Assembly: GCA_016714365.1 (NCBI GenBank)
Contig: JADJNH010000007.1
Span: forward strand, 558,001 to 622,000
DNA: 64,000 nucleotides
Source: Candidatus Vicinibacter affinis
GTDB taxonomy: Bacteria; Bacteroidota; Bacteroidia; Chitinophagales; Saprospiraceae
Direction: 5' to 3'
In this document: positions 9,178-24,100 of the stretch, piece by piece
Numbering within the stretch: the first letter of the stretch is position 1
Layout of the letters: every line of letters begins with the position of its first letter
The notes under the pieces: model-generated
Seen by the model: only the letters and a program-made list of their open reading frames with translations
The model's database searches: none
What the model was told of the DNA's origin: nothing
Program-made: the position numbers and the translations under genes

Positions 9178-12100
9178 TTATCTATTCTGCTTTACGAGCT
9201 TCATGGTTTTTGTCCATTGTCCCTGGCGCAGGTGGAGAATATACACTCCATCCGGATAGTTTTCTCCAAACTCAGCTGCATCTGTCTGGTTCTTGTAGAA
9301 CCTCTTTTCGACCATTTTACCATAGGAGTTAAAGACGGACATTTCAATGTCAGACTTATCGTCGCTGTTGATAAACAGGTTGAAGAAGTAGGATGTAGGG
9401 TTCGGGAACACTTTTACGTATCTGGTTGGCTCAACTAACTCAGAAATTCCAAAATTATGATCATCCAGACCACCTTCATGGTCGTGGTCATGGCCATTCC
9501 ATTGTTCTTCCTGATGTCCTGCGAATGCCGGTGGAGGACCACAAAGGTCATCACACTTACCAATTTTATCTCCTCCGTGGCCTGGAACGTGAGTAGGCAC
9601 GCTGGCAATGGTTACCGGAGTGGTTACGCCTGAATGACAAACATAAATTGAGCCTCCGTTTGATCCCGGAACTTTAACATCCTTCACACAGAAGGTAACT
9701 GAACAGGTGGTTGTACAACCATTGCTGTTGGTCACGGTCACTGTGTAGGTAAAGTTACCCGGTACTGTTGGTGCAAAGGTAGGACTCTGACAGTTGGTAC
9801 AATTGATCAGGTAAGTAGTCGGGCTCCAGCTGTAAGTGAAACCTGAACCTCCGGTAGGATTACAAGTCATCAACACCGTCTGAGGACCATAACCGAGGTA
9901 AACGTTGTTTGGAATACCGCCGGTATAGGCGCCCGTTGCCGGAGTAAGCGTGATTGAGCATGTAGGTTTGTAACGGATGGTTACTACCGAAGTACAAGTT
10001 TTGGAGTTACCCGAAGCATCTGTGGCTGTTAAGACCACATTGTTGTTGATCGGATCTGCACATGTGAACACTGACTTATTAATACTGAGTGTAGGCGATC
10101 CACAATTGTCTGTTGCGGTAAGCCTAACTTGAATCGGAGTGATCGTTTTCGTTCCACCAACCAAATCAACCGTAATGTTTTTGCAGGTCACATTTGGCTT
10201 AATGGTATCCAATATAGTAACTACTGCAGTATTCATACCCATGTTATTCGCAGCGTCTTTTGCGGTCAATGTAACCGTATTAGGCCCAATGTTGCTGCAG
10301 TTAAAGCTGGTCTTTGATAAGGTCAGACTGGTGATTGCACAATTGTCGTAGCTGCCATTGTTCACATTGGCAGTCAACAAGGTTGCAGTACCCAAAGCAT
10401 TCAGATACAACGTTACAGGTTTGGTAATCACAGTAGGCTTGGTGGTGTCATTCACCGTTACAGTAAATGTACAAGTTGCTGAATTACCACAACCATCTGT
10501 AGCTGTCATGGTCACAGTAGTAGTGCCTACATTGAAGAAGGTGCCGGAGTTTTTACTGTAGGTAATGACCGGCATTCCTGAACAATTATCTGTTGCTGAA
10601 CCACTGAAAGTAACCGTTGCTCCGCAAACACCGGTTGCATTTGGCTGCGTAATGTTGGCAGGGCAGGTTGGTGTCGGATTGATGTTGTCGTCCACGGTAA
10701 TGATCTGGTTACATGAGCTTTCGTTTCCGCAAGCATCTTTGAAATACCAGGTCCTTGTTACCGTCATCGGGCAAGTGCCAACCGCAACGTCTTTGTATTC
10801 CACTGTTACAATTCCGCAAGTATCCGAAACATTACCCCAGTTTGGAGAAGATTCAAACACTGCTTCGGTGGATGCAGTCCTTACTGCTGAATAAGGAGGA
10901 TCTGTGATATCGGCTGTGGTGCATCCGGAGATGTCTCGAGCCTCCGCACAATCTTCAATATCCGGTGCAGTTACATCCAGTACATTGATGATTTGATTAC
11001 AAGTAGTAGAATTACCACACACATCGCTTACTGTCCAGGTTCTGGTCACCACAATTGGGCAAGTCCCGGAAGCCACATCCTTATAAGTTACTGCATTGAT
11101 GCCACAGACATCAGTTGCAGCTCCCTGGTTGGTTGCATTGGAGAACACTGCATAACTGGATACTTTGGTAGTGGCAGAGTAGACAGGTCCTGTAATGTCT
11201 GCTGTGCTGCAACCATTGATGTTGCGCGTCACAGGACAAACTGAAATAGATGGAGCCTGAGTATCGTCCACTGAAATCGTCTGGTTGCAAGTACTGCTGT
11301 TGCCGCAAGCATCTGTCAATCTCCAGGTACGTGTTACCACCACCGGACATTCGCCACTGGCCGCATCTTTGTATTCTACTGTTACAATTCCACATGCATC
11401 TGTTGCCGCTCCGTTATTTGGTGCAGATGAATAAACACTGTACGTGCTGGCTGCCCATGTCATGGAGAATGGTGGATTGTCAATTGATCCTAATCCACAA
11501 CCTTCAATAGTACGTGTTGCAGGACAAACTGTAATCGTCGGTGCCTGCGTATCGTCTACATTGATGGTTTGTATACAAGTCGTTTGGTTACCACATGCAT
11601 CTGTGATCTTCCAGGTACGGGTTACTACTATTGGACAAGTTCCGGATTTGCTGTCCTGATATTTAACAGTAGCGATTCCGCAAATATCAGATGCATCTCC
11701 CTGATTGGTTCCATTTTCGAACTCTGCTTCTGAAGAGTTGGCTTCTGTTGCTGAGTAGGCAGGACCGGAGATGGCTCCTGTATTGCAACCCTCAATATTG
11801 CGGGTTACGGCACATGCATTGATGACCGGATTTTGAGTATCGTCCACGGTAATCGTCTGTACACATACATCGGAGTTACCTGCTGCATCACTGATGGTCC
11901 AGGTTCTGGTCACTGTGATCGGACAAGTACCGGAAGCAACATCCTGATACTGTACCAGGGTAATGCCGCAATTCTCGATGGCATCGCCATTGTTTGGCGC
12001 GCCGGAGAATATGGCATAAGTAGTCGTCGCAAGCGTTGCACTGTAAGCAGGGCTTGTTATGGCACCTGTATTGCAACCCTCAATGGCACGGGTCTCAGGA

Positions 12101-15100
12101 CAATTGAGGATGATTGGATCTTCTATGTCATTAACCGTTATGGTGAAGCTGCAAGAAGCGGTATTTCCACTGGCATCTGTTACTTCAAAAGTGTTGGTTG
12201 TTACGCCAACAGGGAAGTAAGTGCCACTTGGTTGACCTGCAGTCTGCACTGTGTTTGGATTAGGACAGTTGTCCGTTCCTACAGGTGCGGTGTAAGTCAC
12301 CAAAGCAGAACAGATACCCGGGTCACTGTCTTCTACAATATTAGCAGGGCAAGTGATCTGAGGATCCTCCGTATCATTTACAGTTACTGTAAAGCTGCAG
12401 GTTGCGGTATTGCCACTTGCATCGGTGACTTTAAACGTATTCGTAGTCACCCCGACAGGGAATGCAGAACCGCTACCTAAACCGGATGTCTGAACGGTAT
12501 TTTGTCCAGGACAATTATCGGAACCAGTAGGTGGTGTGTAATTCACTTCGGCAGAGCAGTATCCTGCATCATTGCTTACTACTACATTCGCTGGACAAGT
12601 TATCTGAGGTAATTCGTTATCGTTCACGGTTACCGTAAAGCTGCAGGTAGCAGTATTGCCCATAGCATCTGTAACTTTGAAAGTATTCGTTGTGACGCCT
12701 TTAGGGAATATTGCACCACTTGCCAATCCGGTAGTCTGAATGGTATTTGCTCCAGGACAATTATCTGTTCCGGTTGGGGCAGTATAATTAACCACAGCAG
12801 TACACAATCCAGGGGTAGTATTGGTAATGATATTGGCAGGGCAGGTGATCTGCGGTAATTCATTATCATTCACAGTTACCGTAAAGCTGCAGACCATCAT
12901 ATTTCCGGTTGCATCCGTCACTTTAAATGTGTTGGTTGTCGTTCCTTTAGGGAATGCAGCGCCACTGGCTAAACCAGCTGTCTGAATGGTATTTGCACCA
13001 GGACAGTTGTCTGTGCCTACAGGTGTAGCGTAATTCACTACTGCGGTACACAATCCTGCATCCGTGGATACTGTGATGTTATTTGGACAACTGATTTGCG
13101 GCAATTCGGTATCGTTGACAGTTACCGTAAAGCTACAAGTCATGGTATTGCCAGCCGCATCTGTTACCTTGAAGGTATTCGTAGTAGTTCCAACAGGGAA
13201 GTAAGAACCACTCGCCAAACCTGCAGTCTGGATGGTATTTGTGCCAGGACAGTTGTCCGTTCCAACAGGTGCGGTGTAAGTCACCAATGCAGAACACAAG
13301 CCTGGATCGTTACTCACCACAATATTGGTTGGGCAAGTGATCTGAGGAGCTTCTGAATCGTTCACCGTAACCGTAAAGCTACAAGTGGTGATATTTCCTT
13401 CGGCATCTTCTACCTGGAAGGTATTGGTCGTCACGCCTACAGGGAAAGCAGCGCCACTTGGCAAGCCAGCAGTCTGGGTGGTATTGGCACCCGGACAATT
13501 ATCGGTTCCAACTGGTGTGGTATATGTTACCACTTTAGAACATAGACCCGGTGTATTGGTAGTTACGATGTTGGCAGGGCAGGTAATCTGCGGAGCTTCC
13601 TCATCATTTACTGTGATCGTAAAGCTGCATGTTGCTGTATTCGAAGCTCCATCCGTCACTTTGAAAGTATTGACTGTCACGCCAACAGGGAAGGAAGAAC
13701 CACTTGGAAGCCCAGCCGTCTGAACGGTATTCGCACCAGGGCAGTTATCTGTACCAACAGGTGCGGTATAATTTACAATGGCAGAACAGTTTCCATTGTC
13801 GTTAGCCACTATGATGTTGCCAGGACAAACAATCTGAGGGACTTCAGTATCGGTCACCGTAACGGTAAAGCTACAGGTAGCCATGTTTCCACTGGCATCC
13901 GTTACCTTAAATGTATTGGTGGTTACACCAACAGGGAAGTAAGATGCACTGGCAAGACCTGCTGTCTGAATGGTATTGGCTCCAGGACAATTATCGGTTC
14001 CGATTGGTGCAGTATAATTTACCAATGCAGAACATAAGCCCGGATCGTTGTTTTTCACAATATTGGCAGGGCAAGTGATCTGAGGTCCCTGTGCATCTGT
14101 AACTGTGACCGTAAAACTACAAGTTGCTGTATTTCCTGCGGCATCAGTAACCTTAAAGGTATTGGTGGTCACCCCAACCGGGAAGGTAGCTCCACTGGCA
14201 AGACCGGCTGTTTGAACGGTATTTGGTCCAGGGCAGTTGTCTGTACCCACTGGAGCGTTATATGTCACCACTGCAGAGCAGAGATTCGCATCGTTAGGCA
14301 CGGAAATATTCGAAGGACATGAGATCGCAGGTAACTCGGTATCGTTCACAGTAACTGTGAAACTACAAGTTGCTGTGTTGCCCATGGCGTCGGTTACTTT
14401 GAAAGTGTTGGTTGTAACACCTACAGGGAAGCTTGCGCCACTGGCAAGACCCGCTGTCTGAATGGTATTGGCTCCAGCGCAATTGTCTGTACCTACAGGT
14501 GCAGTATAATTAACAACAGCGGCACACTGACCGACTGTGTTTGACACTACAATATTTGCAGGACAAGTAATCTGAGGTAACTCATTATCATTAACGGTTA
14601 CGGTAAAGCTGCAAGAAGCTTTCACGCCGCCTGCATCCGTTGCTTCATAAGTAACATTTGTAGTTCCTTTAGGGAATGCAGCACCACTGGCAAGACCGGC
14701 AATTCGTGCGGTTGTAACGCCAGGGCAATTATCTGTACCCACAGGAGTGGTATAATTCACCACAGCTGTACAAAGTCCGGCATCGGTAGAAACTGTGATG
14801 TTATTCGGACAAGTGATTTGTGGTGCTTCTGTATCATTTACGGTCACCGTAAAGCTACAAGTAGCAGTTAATCCACCGGCGTCAGTCACTTTGAAAGTAT
14901 TGGTGGTCACTCCCACAGGGAAGTAAGAACCACTGGCCTGTCCTGCAGTCTGGATGGAATTGGCACCCGGACAGTTGTCTGTTCCGGTTGGTGCAGTATA
15001 AGTTACCAATGCAGAACACAAGCCCGGATCGTTGCTCTTCACAATTGGTGAAGGACAAGTGATCTGAGGTGCCTGGGCATCTGTAACCGTCACCGTAAAG

Positions 15101-18100
15101 CTACAAGTTGCCGTATTTCCTGAGGCGTCTGTAACCTTGAAGGTATTGGTTGTCACTCCCACAGGGAAGGTGGCTCCACTGGCAAGACCTGCTGTTTGAA
15201 CTGTATTTGGAGCAGGACAGTTGTCTGTTCCTACAGGAGCTGTATAAGTCACCACTGCAGAGCAGAGATTGTTATCATTTGGTACTGAGATATTAGACGG
15301 ACAAGAGATTGCCGGTAATTCCGTATCGTTCACCGTAACGGTGAAGCTACAAGTTGCCATAGCTCCAGGTACATCTGTTACTTTGTACACAATGGTGGAT
15401 ACACCTACCGGGAAGCTAGATCCACTGGCAAGGCCAGATTGCTTCACGGTTACTGAGCCCGGACAATTGTCTGTACCTACTGGTGCAGTATAATTGACCA
15501 CTGCGGAACACATTCCGGCATCATTGGATGCAGTTATGTTTGCAGGGCAAGTAATCTGTGGCGCTTCTGTATCGATAATGGTTACTGTAAAGCTACAAGT
15601 GGTCATTAATCCACCTGCGTCCGTTGCTTTGTAAGTAACAAGTGTAGGAACTCCTACCGAGAAGAAGGAACCATTTGCATTCGGTGGTGTAGTGGTAAGC
15701 ATTACGCCCGGACAGTTGTCAGAGGCGGTAGGCTCATTCCAAGACACGGTTCGACCGCATAGGCCAGGATCATTACCCAATGGTCCAATGTTTGTAGGAC
15801 AATTGCTGATGATCGGTGGCTGGTTGTCTACTATGGTCACGGTGAAGGAGCAAGTAGTAGAATTGCCGTTAATATCTGTAGCGGTATAAGTTACAGTTGT
15901 AACCCCGACCGGGAACAGTGCTAGCGCAGTTGGTGGAATGTTTATGATGTTCACTGATGGATTACTTGGAGAGACTGTCAATGAAGCAATGCCACAATTA
16001 TCTAATGGAGTTGGAATTGTCCAACTATGCGTTTGCTCGCAAGAACCTGTTACTGCATTTAAAGTTACATTTCCTGGACAAGTAATCGATGGTGGCGTAT
16101 TATCTTCAAGTAACACATTAAAGTTACATGTAGCCGTATTGTTACTCATATCAGTGACTGTAAGTGTTACAATTACAGTCTGTTCACCTGTATACATTGT
16201 TCCAATAGCTGGCGACTGTGTAACAACATACATTGGACAATTGTCATTGGCCGTCGCAAGTCCAATGTAATCTGCTAACAATGTTTTACAATTAGCATCA
16301 AGATATTGTGTTTGGGTAGTTGGACAACTGATTGTAGGATTTTCATTGTCATTTACTGTAATTGTGAATGTACAGGTCGCCGTATTGTTGCTCATGTCTG
16401 TAACTGTCCACATCACCGTTGTAACTCCTTTTGGAAAATCACTTCCGGCTAGACTACTGGTCATGTCATAGTTATTGACAATACTTGCCATTGGACAATT
16501 GTCATTAAATGATGTTGGATCAAATTCTGTTCCTACTGCTGTATAATTACATTCTCCTAAATCTGTATTCTTTGTCTGATTTACCGGACATGTAATAACA
16601 GGTAAAATTGAATCATTCACAATCACCGTAAAGCTACAAGTACCCGTATTAGGTACAGCATCAGTTGCAGTCCAGGTAACTACTGTGGTACCTTTAAGGT
16701 AATCACCACTTGCGTTGCCGGTATTGTTGAAATTATTTAGGTTAGAAATGATTCCGCAATTGTCTATGGTAGCAACATCAAAAATCAAAGCAGTTTTACA
16801 CATACCCGGATCGGTGTTCACCGTAATTGAATTGTTAGGTCCAAATGGTGTTCTGATCCAGTCGACATTCTCCATGTTAACGAGGGTTCCGTTTTGTGCA
16901 GATCCTGCAATGTCTTTCGCTACGGTTCCTGTTCCTTCCTCTAAGTTATAATAGGCAACCAATCCAGGCTCTGTTCCTAATAATGAAGTGCCGAGATAAG
17001 TCTTAATTTGTGCAGCAGTAAGTGCCTGGTTGAATACACCCACTTCATCCATTTTACCATTGAAGTAATCAATGTTGGATGAAGTCTTAAATGCCATGGT
17101 CAGAGGGCTACCATTGTTCACAATATTTCCGGAAATGGTTCCTGTGGAGGTTCCCATCAAAACACCATTTACATATACATTGACTTTAGATCCGGTGTAA
17201 ACTCCGGCGACATGAATCCATTTGTTGGTAGGTAATAAATTCGATCCACCTGAACCTACGGTTCCTGCAGAATACCAACCATTACTGTTTGTTGCAACCA
17301 CAAAGTGGAAACTTCCGTTGGCGCCAATGATCAAGCGATAAGCATTTTCCTTGGCAATAGGTGCGTAATTCTGAACCGGAAGGGCATCTATTTTCATCCA
17401 TCCCATTACAGTAAGTGCGCCCATTCCTTCCAGAACTGCATTGTCTGCTACGGTAACATATTCGTTTGTTCCGTCAAAATCAAGGCCCTTACCAATTTTA
17501 CAGAAAACCTGTGGATTTTCACCATCGTTCACTGTAACCATGATGGTACAAGATGATGAATTACCACAAGCATCGGTAGCAGTCCATATAATGGTGGTGG
17601 TACCTGTAGGTAAAGTGTCGTTTGCTAAAGTATTGGTAAGATTGAAGTTATTGGTAATGGTCACAGCACCTCCACACAAATCAGAAGCAGTTGCGTTGAA
17701 CTCAGTACCACTTACTATATAGCCGCAATAGCCTAAAGTAGTTCCTCTAGTAAACGGACTTCCACTGGCGCAAGTTATGGCAGGTGGTGTCTGGTCGCTA
17801 CCGGTATTGGAATAAGTTCTGTTGGTTAATGCATTGTTACATTCATCTAAAACACTAAAAGTATAAGTTACGGTCCAGTTGCAATCTGTTCCTGTAACGA
17901 CAGTGTTTGTCAGAGTTGCTGTTACCGGGCCAGAACAATTATCGGTATATCCTAATTTCGCATTGGTTGCATTGAAAGGTGCCGCAGTTGCAGCATTAGC
18001 TTTACATGCATTTGTTCCTGAAAATCCGGCGTAAGGAGTACCTGTCAATGTTGGGGCGGTCTGGTCGCTTCCGGTGTTTGAATAGGTACGACCAGTTAAT

Positions 18101-21100
18101 TCGTTACCGCACACATCCTTTACGGTAAAAGTATAAGTTACTGTCCAGCCGCAATCTGTTCCAGTTACATTGGTATTGGTCAGTGTGGCTGTTAAAGCAC
18201 CCGTACAATTATCTGTGTATCCTAATATTGCATTGCTTGCGCTGAATGGAGCTGCAGTGGCTGCATCTGCTTTACATGCATTAGTTCCTGTAGTTCCGGC
18301 ATAAGGGGTACCTGTCAAGCTTGGTGCCGTAACATCATTTACAGTAACCACTTGTGTACAAGTTGCCGTATTCCCGGTAGCGTCTGTTGCTTTCCAAGTT
18401 CTGGTCAGCGTAAATCTGTGATCGCATGTTTGATTGGTGACCACTTCTGTTACGGTAACAACAACTCCCGGGCAATTATCTGTAGCAATAGCAGGGCCTC
18501 CTGTGTTGGCAATAGTAGCGTCTGCTGCGCATGAAACAGTAACGTCATCCGGACAATCTGTAATTACAGGATTCTGATTGTCGTTAACGGTAACTGTGAA
18601 GCTACAAGTGGCCATGTTCATACTGCCATCTGTAACTTTGAATGTATTGGTTGTCAATCCCACAGGGAATGCTGCTCCACTGGCTAAACCTGCAGTCTGT
18701 GTAGTCATTGGACTTGGGCAATTATCCGTGCCTACCGGTGTGGTGTAAGTAACAACGGCGGAACATAGACCTGCATCTGCATTGACTACTATATTAGAAG
18801 GGCAAGTGATCTGAGGCAACTCGTTGTCGTTGACCGTTACAGAGAAGAGGCACAATTTTGTGTTGCCACTTACATCTGTTGCAGTGTAAGTCATATTGGT
18901 TGTACCCTTAGGGAAGATTGATCCCGGAGGTAAGTTTGGTGATAAGGAAAGACTGACTCCCGGACAGTTGTCGGAAGCTGTTGGTGCCACCCAAGTTACT
19001 AATGCAGTGCAAAGACCAGGGTCGGTACTTTTTACGATGCTGTTCGGACAACCGGTGATTATTGGCAATTCATTGTCAATCACCACCACATTAAACATAC
19101 AAGTGGACTTGTTTCCACAAGCATCAGTTGCCTCGAATTTTTGAAGGGTAGTTCCAACCGGGAAGAAATCTCCTGACATGTATCCTGAGCCATCTACTTT
19201 AACAATTGTCGGAATTCCAGAGCAATTATCCGTAGCAGTTGGGGCAGCGTAAGTAACTGATCTTCCACACAATCCTGGAGCCACATTGACCGTAATTGTG
19301 GTAGGGCAAGAAGTGAAGGTTGGAGGGGTTTGATCACTTCCGGTATTTGAATATGTTTGTCCGGACAAAGTATTACCACATCCATCTTTAATATCAAAAG
19401 TATAGGTAACAGTCCAATTGCAATCTGTACCAGTAATATTGGTATTTGTAAGTGTAGCCGTTACAGGGCCCATACAATTGTCTGAATAACCTTGAATAGC
19501 ATTGGTCGCATTAAATGGTGCAACGGTGGCTGCATTTGCCTTACATCCATTATTGCCTGTTGTTCCAGGGTAAGGTGTACCTGTTAAAGTAGGAGCCACT
19601 AAATCCTGAATGGTTATCGCCTGTGTAGCTGTACTAGAATAAGAACATCCATCTGTTATTGTAAAGGTTCTATTCACCACTTGTGGACATGTTCCATTGA
19701 GCACGTCTATGTATGAGAAACTAAGACCAGGTGAGACGTCGGTAGCAGATCCCCCTTCAGCGAAATACTGAGATTCGGATATTGCAGAGGTGGTTGTAGA
19801 GTAAGGCAGATTGACGCCCAATGTCCTAAAATTATCCCAATAAATATCATAGGTCACACCCGGAGAGGCAGTATTATGCCCCTGGAGAATGACATTACCA
19901 ATATAAGTTGAGGCAAATGCAGGTGTGTTTAAAACCAAATTTCCTACTTTATAGACAAATTGATTCCCTACTAGTCTGACCACTAAAGTTTGCCAAGTAT
20001 CATAGGCAAAACCTGCAGGTAAACCCATATCAACCCAACCAGTATTATTGTCCCAACCTCTAAATCGTGGCACACCTCCATCGGAGGTAAATTCAATAAT
20101 TGGATAAGCCACTACAACATTAAGATTATTGAAAGCACTTCCCCACATACCCGCCATACGACGTCCAGTGGTAGCCCATGAAGAAGGTATAAATAAATCC
20201 ATGGAGAAACTTAAAGCATTACCTATATCATATTTTCTGCCCTGGGTATTGTAAAATGCGCTCTGGTAAGCTGGTGGCCTACAAGTCTCACAATCTGATG
20301 CATCTATTTGTTGTTTGATTCTGTCACCACCCATAAAATTACTGACTGCAAAACCAAAAGGTGGATAGCGATCAGGGTAATAAGTTTGTGGAGCCTGTGC
20401 AGGTCCCACATTTATTTGCTTAGCTTGAGGCAGCACCGCAGTACTACATCCATTAATAGTTACATCGGCGGGATCAATTACAGTTGGGGCAACCCCGTCA
20501 ACAGTAATTAACTGGCTTTTAACCATTGGACATCCCGGAATGGTTACAGTTACTGTATAAGTTGTATTGCTTACAGGCGAAACTGTGATACTTGGTGTAG
20601 TAGCACCTCCCGGAGACCACAAATACGCTGTTGCTCCAGCTGTGGTTGCATCCAATGTAACATTGTCTCCTGAGCAGATGATAGCATCATTTGGATAAGT
20701 ACCACTTGTTTCAGTTACAACAATGGTAGCGGTAGGTGATACCAGTATACCTGTACCACCTAAAAGTGGTGGAACATTATTAAAGAACTGACAAAATATA
20801 ACTTTTGTAGTAATATTTGCACCAGTGCCAGGCCCAACAGGACCAGGACCACTCGCTGCATTCCAATAATTCTTAGTTGCATCTACATCCGTAGGACTTA
20901 AATTCTCTACACCGTAAGTAGTTCCAGAGAACCAGTTGTTGTCAGTAGCTGTAACAGAACCTGCATTCGCTGCTAGTTGAAGGTCTTTACCGTTTGGTAA
21001 TAGAGTTTCAAAAAACTTATTTGTTTTGACAGTACCGGTACCGCTGTTGATAAAACGTACTCCAATGCCGTTGTCATATATATGGTTGTTTTCTATTAAT

Positions 21101-24100
21101 GCGGAACCTCCGTCGACGTCAATTCCGATGGTATTGCCATTAATGGATAGAGGGTTATTTTTAACTGTAGCAGATGCATCTGGTCCTAAAACCAAAATAC
21201 CTACAGGACTGCCAGAAACATTAGTATTCCCTTTTATTTCTGCAAAAACTGTTGCACCATTTGTATTCAAAGGATTGTCGTGTACTCTTATCCCTGCAAT
21301 AGTAGCACCTGTAACAATAACACCATCAATAGTGGCAAAAGTAGGGTCAGCATTTGAAGTATATCCTTCGTAGTTGTTTACATTTATTCCAATTTTTGTA
21401 TTTGTAATGTTACCTCCAGATATGGTTGGAGCAACTTGACAGTTCCAAACATTAATTCCTTCAACCACTGACCTTGTAGATCCTGTACCATTTATAATAT
21501 TATTTGTGATGAATGAAGCAGTATTCTGTAATGACCCTAATAAAATACCCCTCCATCCAGTTTCGTTTGTGTTATCAAGAGTCGTTAAAGTATTAGTAGA
21601 TAAGGTGAAAGGGGAAGCAGAACTGTAATGCAAATTATGAAAAACACCGACTCTCCTTGATTGAATCGTGTTGTTAGAAATACTTTGATAAGTGTTTGCT
21701 CCTGGGTTAGCCTGCGAGAAATTTCCAGTTTGAATTCCTAATCTAACATTGGTCATGCAGTTGTTGGTAACCGCTGCATACTGATTGTTGTATAGCAATA
21801 CTCCGCCTCCCCAAAAATTTATACCAGAACCTGCATCATAAGTTCCAAGATTCTGAATTTTATTATTGGTTATTGTGTGACCAGTAGAAGGCACGCCTGC
21901 AGGGTAATCATAAAGTGTTAAACCAAAATATGAGAGGTTTTGGATAATGTTGTTGCTGGCTGTTAAATTGTTTATGCCGGTCTCATATACGGTTATACCT
22001 TCTGCTGCATCTATGTCTGCCCCATTGGTGCTGGAAAATCCACTTGTAATTGCTGTATTATCTCCATCAATGGTGAAACCTTTAATGGTTACATTAGAAG
22101 CCGCGACATGGAATATTTCACCCGAAGATATTGCTGCTGTGGCAGGAACTACAATCGCCTCGGCAACTCTTGGTGTGGCAGAACAAGGGTCAATATTGGC
22201 ATTAGGTCCAAGTATGGTAAGTTGTTTGTTTACAACTATATTTTCCACATAGGTACCTGCTCCTACACTTAAAGTGTGCCCGTTTAAAGTTTGAGGATCG
22301 TCGATAGCAGATTGTATGTCGCAGAAAGTTTCCGAAGTGTTGGTGTTGGTTACCAAATTATTATTGGCACATTGACAAGACCCTGCGGGCTGGAATCCTA
22401 CATTCCCGCTTGCATCCACCCCGGTGCTAAGCACTGTTCCCAATAAGATGTCGCCGCTTGCGCCTTCTACAAATGTATTTAGGATGATACCTAAATCGGT
22501 AGTTCCATGCCAATTACAAACAACATTAATATCGCTGGTAATTCTGCTTATTACTGCTTTATGAGCAAATGCAAAAGAAAGATCATTGCCTTCTATAACA
22601 ACGTTTGATGGTGTTGCATTTACTTTTCCAATTTCCCCAATTCGTATACCGTTTCTAGGGCCGGTTATTTTGTTGTTTTTAATAGTGACATTACTTAGAG
22701 ATGCAGGGATTGTATTGTACGAAGGGGCATCGTCTCTTGCTTTAATGGTAATTGCAGCAGGATTTTGAAGATCACCTGCTGTTCCAGTAAAGCCAGAATT
22801 AGTAATGTCACAATTTTGAATGGTTATATTGGAATAACTTCCATATTTTAAATTAATATCGACACCATTATTAAAACCATATGCTGGATTGGTACCGTTA
22901 TTATCCATCGTAAGATTTTCAAGGATAGCATTACTTAATTTTTCGAAATACAAGCCTTTTTCAAAATTATTACTGATTGTACTGTTTTTAATGTTAATAT
23001 TATCAAAAGCAACAGGTGTTGTTGCTTGTGCAATATTAAAGCCCTGCGTATTACCAGTAACTGTGCATCCATCCATAACAAAACCATTCACTGCATTAGC
23101 AGTACCTCCACGAACACCAACAGTAGCACCTAAATAAGTGGTACGTTGAATGTCGGTATTTATAATGTCAACACTCGAGTTGTTTCCTCCAAGATTAACC
23201 CCATAACGACAATAATCAACTAAGGCAATATTATTAAGAGTTGGATTACCAACTCCATTCAAGAGAACTGCATCTTGATAATTAGTGACATAAATATTTT
23301 GCAAGGTCACATTAGAAGCTGATACCGTGAAACCTACACCAGTACATGAGGAGGAAGGTGTTAAAACAGTATTGGTTGCAGGGTTGCTGCCTTTTCCAGC
23401 TCCAATAATAGTAAGCTCTTTTGTTACCGTCACATTTTCATTGAAAGTTCCGGCACTAACCATTAGTGTATGACCATTGAGCGTCTGTGGATCATCAATA
23501 GCTGCCTGGATGGTGCAGAATTTTTCCAATGTGGTAGTATTCATTACTCCGGCACATTTTGTCAAAACAACATCATTTCCATCTCCACCGGCATAATTAA
23601 TATCAAAAGTATAACCACTTACTGTTATTACATTTCCTTGCGCAAACTGACCAGAAACTGCATCTGCCAAATCATTGTCAATTATTTTTAATTGATTTCC
23701 ATTTGCAGGTATATAACCTAAAATTAAATTCAAAGTGGCTCCACCTAAAGTAACCGTTCCATTTACAATGAACTGATCATATAAAGTACAAGCGGTGGTT
23801 CCATCCGCCTCAATATCCAAAATATCTCCACTATTCAGAACCAAATTACCTGTAATCGTAACGCAAGATGGGCTTGAACCCGGTGCAAGAGTAACCGTCT
23901 TACCAGTTGCATCTGCGCCGCCGGTGTAGGCGGTAGCACCGCCTTCTATGTTCACTCTACCTGCACTGCCCAGAGCGTTAATGCCCCGCTGGATGGATGG
24001 GGTTGTTGTAGACGGGTTTGAGAAACTAGTTTGGGTAACTGAAGTGGTGTTCGCCTTTACCGACACATAACCAAGATCGGAATCGTCGATATCGTGCAGG

